Positions 6,880 to 7,879 of a stretch of 7,879 nt of DNA are shown one piece after another. The notes below the pieces were generated by a model. That model was not told where the DNA came from. It saw only the letters and a list, made by a program, of their open reading frames with translations, and did no database searches. Both the position numbers and the translations under genes were made by a program. Source of the stretch: Candidatus Adiutrix sp. (GTDB taxonomy: Bacteria > Desulfobacterota > Desulfarculia > Adiutricales > Adiutricaceae); the NCBI GenBank assembly GCA_031283395.1, contig JAITBV010000166.1, positions 1 to 7,879 on the forward strand, written 5' to 3'. The stretch's first letter is position 1; every line of letters begins with the position of its first letter.

Positions 6880-6923
6880 AGGTGGGCACCCGGGTCTTCC
6901 CGGAGATAAGCGAGCGGTTAATA

Positions 6924-6929
6924 AAGAGG
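6924..6929 (+). promoter_or_regulatory. Shine-Dalgarno site of the dsbA-like gene
   Basis: AAGAGG is 5 nt before the ATG at 6935. The in-frame GTG at 6929 overlaps this site and so is an unlikely start. Confidence 0.65.
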
Positions 6930-6934
6930 TGGCC

Positions 6935-7573
6935 ATGTTTTATAGAATTTTAAAAATATGGGTCCTTGGTTTGGCGGCCCTGTGGGCTTGGCCAGCCGCG
7001 GCCGCTGATTTTCAGCCCGGCCGGGAATATGTGGAATTGAAGCCCCATCTGGCTGAGAGAAGCGACAAACGTATTGAGGTGATCGAGTTTTTATGGTATG
7101 GCTGCCCTCATTGCTATTCGGTGGAACCTCAAGTCGAAGCCTGGGCGGCCAAACTGCCGCCGGACGTCAATTTCACCCGTCTGCCGGCCAGCTTCAATCC
7201 CCATACCGAATTTCACGCCCGCATATTCATGACCCTGGACGTTCTGAAGAGCGGACCGGAGGTCCACGCCAAGGTTTTTCGCATTTTTCAGGATGAAGGC
7301 CGCTTCATAAACAATTTTGAAGAACTGCCCGGCCTGGCCCGGGATTTGAAGCTTGATTCCAAGGCTTTTGTCACGGCTTTCAATTCACCGGAGGTCCATG
7401 ACCGGATGGGGGCCTTGGACAAGCTGATGACCGCTTATGACCTTCCGGGCGTTCCGGCCATGGTCGTGGCCGGCAAATACCGTTTCGACATAGGCACGGC
7501 CCGCGGTGTGGACGGTATGCTCAAGCTGGCCGATCATCTTATTGACCGGGAAAGGCTGGCCAGGAAAAACTGA
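6935..7573 (+). CDS. dsbA: DsbA-type periplasmic thiol:disulfide oxidoreductase
   Basis: The 212-residue product is predicted to be exported and to put disulfide bonds into folding periplasmic proteins. Residues 1-24 form a signal peptide: a short basic start, a hydrophobic core (IWVLGLAALWAW), and PAAAA before the mature DFQPGREY, with likely cleavage between Ala24 and Asp25. The mature start resembles E. coli DsbA. The thioredoxin active site is CPHC (Cys57, Cys60) in FLWYGCPHCYSVEP, the typical DsbA dipeptide, followed by an inserted helical domain and a cis-proline in PGVPAMVV (Pro174). The start is ATG 6935, chosen by Shine-Dalgarno spacing. It has its own putative promoter and is not tightly joined to mnmG. 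The overall look is like DsbA of Beta/Gammaproteobacteria. No dsbB partner lies in the window, so the reoxidation route is unknown. Confidence 0.92.
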   Translation: MFYRILKIWVLGLAALWAWPAAAADFQPGREYVELKPHLAERSDKRIEVIEFLWYGCPHCYSVEPQVEAWAAKLPPDVNFTRLPASFNPHTEFHARIFMTLDVLKSGPEVHAKVFRIFQDEGRFINNFEELPGLARDLKLDSKAFVTAFNSPEVHDRMGALDKLMTAYDLPGVPAMVVAGKYRFDIGTARGVDGMLKLADHLIDRERLARKN

Positions 7574-7587
7574 CCGGTCGCATATTG

Positions 7588-7616
7588 TTGACAATTATAG
7601 GCCGGGCGGCTATAAT
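7588..7616 (+). promoter_or_regulatory. Perfect-consensus sigma-70 promoter for tRNA-Gln
   Basis: TTGACA (7588-7593) and TATAAT (7611-7616) have an ideal 17-nt spacer. The -10 box ends 21 nt before the mature tRNA 5' end, so the transcript would have a short leader removed by RNase P. The promoter starts only 14 nt after the dsbA stop. Confidence 0.85.
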
Positions 7617-7637
7617 AATTTTCGGTTCGCTTGTTGT

Positions 7638-7711
7638 TGGGGAATCGTCTAATGGTAGGACTGCAGTCTCTGGATCTGCCTGTCGGGGTTCGAATCCCTG
7701 TTCCCCAGCCA
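7638..7711 (+). tRNA. tRNA-Gln (anticodon CTG)
   Basis: A full cloverleaf folds from the sequence. The acceptor stem is TGGGGAA/TTCCCCA with discriminator G and an encoded CCA (7709-7711). The D stem is GTCT/GGAC with an AATGGTA loop. The anticodon stem is GCAGT/TCTGC around the loop CTCTGGA, with anticodon CTG at 7670-7672, reading CAG. The T arm is CGGGG-TTCGAAT-CCCTG, and the variable loop has four bases. The weak U1-A72 first pair and G73 match glutamine identity. The innermost anticodon-stem pair is a U-U mismatch (31-39). It is a single-gene unit with its own promoter. Confidence 0.95.
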
Positions 7712-7717
7712 GTTTTC

Positions 7718-7762
7718 AGGAGGTTTATTCACCCTGTGGGCTATCGGGTGAATAAACCTCCT
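7718..7762 (+). terminator. Perfect 17-bp hairpin after tRNA-Gln, probable terminator or processing element without a U-tract
   Basis: AGGAGGTTTATTCACCC (7718-7734) is followed by an 11-nt loop and its exact reverse complement (7746-7762). It begins 6 nt after the tRNA CCA end, where the tRNA transcript should end. No run of T follows on either strand, so it is not a textbook intrinsic terminator. It may stop transcription weakly or guide 3' trimming of the tRNA precursor. The left arm contains AGGAGG and the right arm ACCTCCT. Confidence 0.5.
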
Positions 7763-7800
7763 CTGCCGTTTCAGGCCGGCTTAGGGCCGGGAGCGAATTG

Positions 7801-7879
7801 ATGTTGACCGCCGATTTTCATGTCCACACGCTCATGAGCGGCCACGCCTTCTGTTCATTCAATGAATGTGTCGCCGCCG
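7801..7879 (+). CDS. PHP-domain protein, N-terminus only (3' partial)
   Basis: An ATG at 7801, with GGGAG 7 nt upstream, opens a frame that is still open at the window edge after 26 codons. The start LTADFHVHTLMSGHAFCS carries the D-x-H-x-H-T signature of PHP metal-dependent phosphoesterases, whose His residues bind the metal cluster. The S-G-H-A that follows is reminiscent of the YcdX-like PHP hydrolases rather than of DNA polymerase III alpha. The substrate cannot be told from 26 residues. It lies 38 nt after the hairpin, and I see no separate promoter in that gap, so it may depend on readthrough from the tRNA promoter. Confidence 0.75.
   Translation, partial: MLTADFHVHTLMSGHAFCSFNECVAA

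Noticed and set aside
6890..6903. Short inverted repeat CCGGG-TCTT-CCCGG before dsbA
   Set aside because: A 5-bp stem with no T-run is too weak to call a terminator or riboswitch, though it lies in the inferred dsbA leader.
6850..6909. A 19-codon open frame (ATG 6850 to TAA 6907) between mnmG and the dsbA-like gene
   Set aside because: It has no clear ribosome-binding site, no recognisable sequence, and its start overlaps the proposed -35 box, so it would begin before the inferred transcription start.
7638..7711. Functional link between MnmG and the nearby tRNA-Gln
   Set aside because: MnmG acts on U34, and this tRNA has C34 (CUG anticodon), so it is not an expected substrate.
7712..7800. 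Attachment site or mobile element next to the tRNA 3' end
   Set aside because: No integrase and no repeat of the tRNA 3' end were seen in the window; the palindrome alone is not enough.

Overview
The window is GC-rich and compact, with every gene on the + strand. It holds the 3' two thirds of a tryptophan biosynthesis operon, then a tRNA-modification gene joined to that operon, a periplasmic oxidoreductase gene, a tRNA gene and the start of a further protein gene. It looks like a chromosomal region of a Gram-negative bacterium, since the DsbA-type protein has a signal peptide. The TrpB and TrpA sequences recall those of Desulfobacterota/Desulfovibrio-like bacteria, but that placement is an impression from memory and is tentative.

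Region 1 (1-4993) is the trp pathway: trpE(3' end)-trpD fused in one frame, trpC, trpF, trpB and trpA. Together they cover anthranilate to tryptophan: phosphoribosyl transfer (TrpD), isomerisation (TrpF), indole-ring closure (TrpC), then indole release and condensation with serine (TrpA/TrpB). After a 52-nt gap between trpD and trpC, all junctions overlap: trpC/trpF by 19 nt, and trpF/trpB, trpB/trpA and trpA/mnmG by 4 nt each. No trpG is present inside the window; the 5' end of the operon lies outside it.

Region 2 (4990-6828) is mnmG (gidA), a FAD-dependent tRNA wobble-uridine modification enzyme. Its ATG overlaps the trpA stop, so it appears to be co-transcribed and translationally coupled with the trp genes.

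Region 3 (6829-7573) has a good sigma-70-type promoter followed by a dsbA-like gene for a secreted CPHC thiol oxidoreductase. Region 4 (7574-7879) has a perfect-consensus promoter driving a single tRNA-Gln(CUG), then a perfect 17-bp hairpin, then the first 26 codons of a PHP-domain protein that runs off the window.

The most unusual material is the first gene. A TrpE C-terminal catalytic region is joined directly to TrpD with no TrpG between them. The TrpE part seems to lack several chorismate-site residues, including the catalytic His and the carboxylate-binding Arg, and it carries six Trp codons in 56 residues while the TrpD part has none. TrpC (Glu to Ala), TrpB (Gln to Met), TrpA (about 18 extra residues) and MnmG (altered motifs) also depart from family consensus. 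All motif comparisons were made from memory of the families, not by computed alignment.
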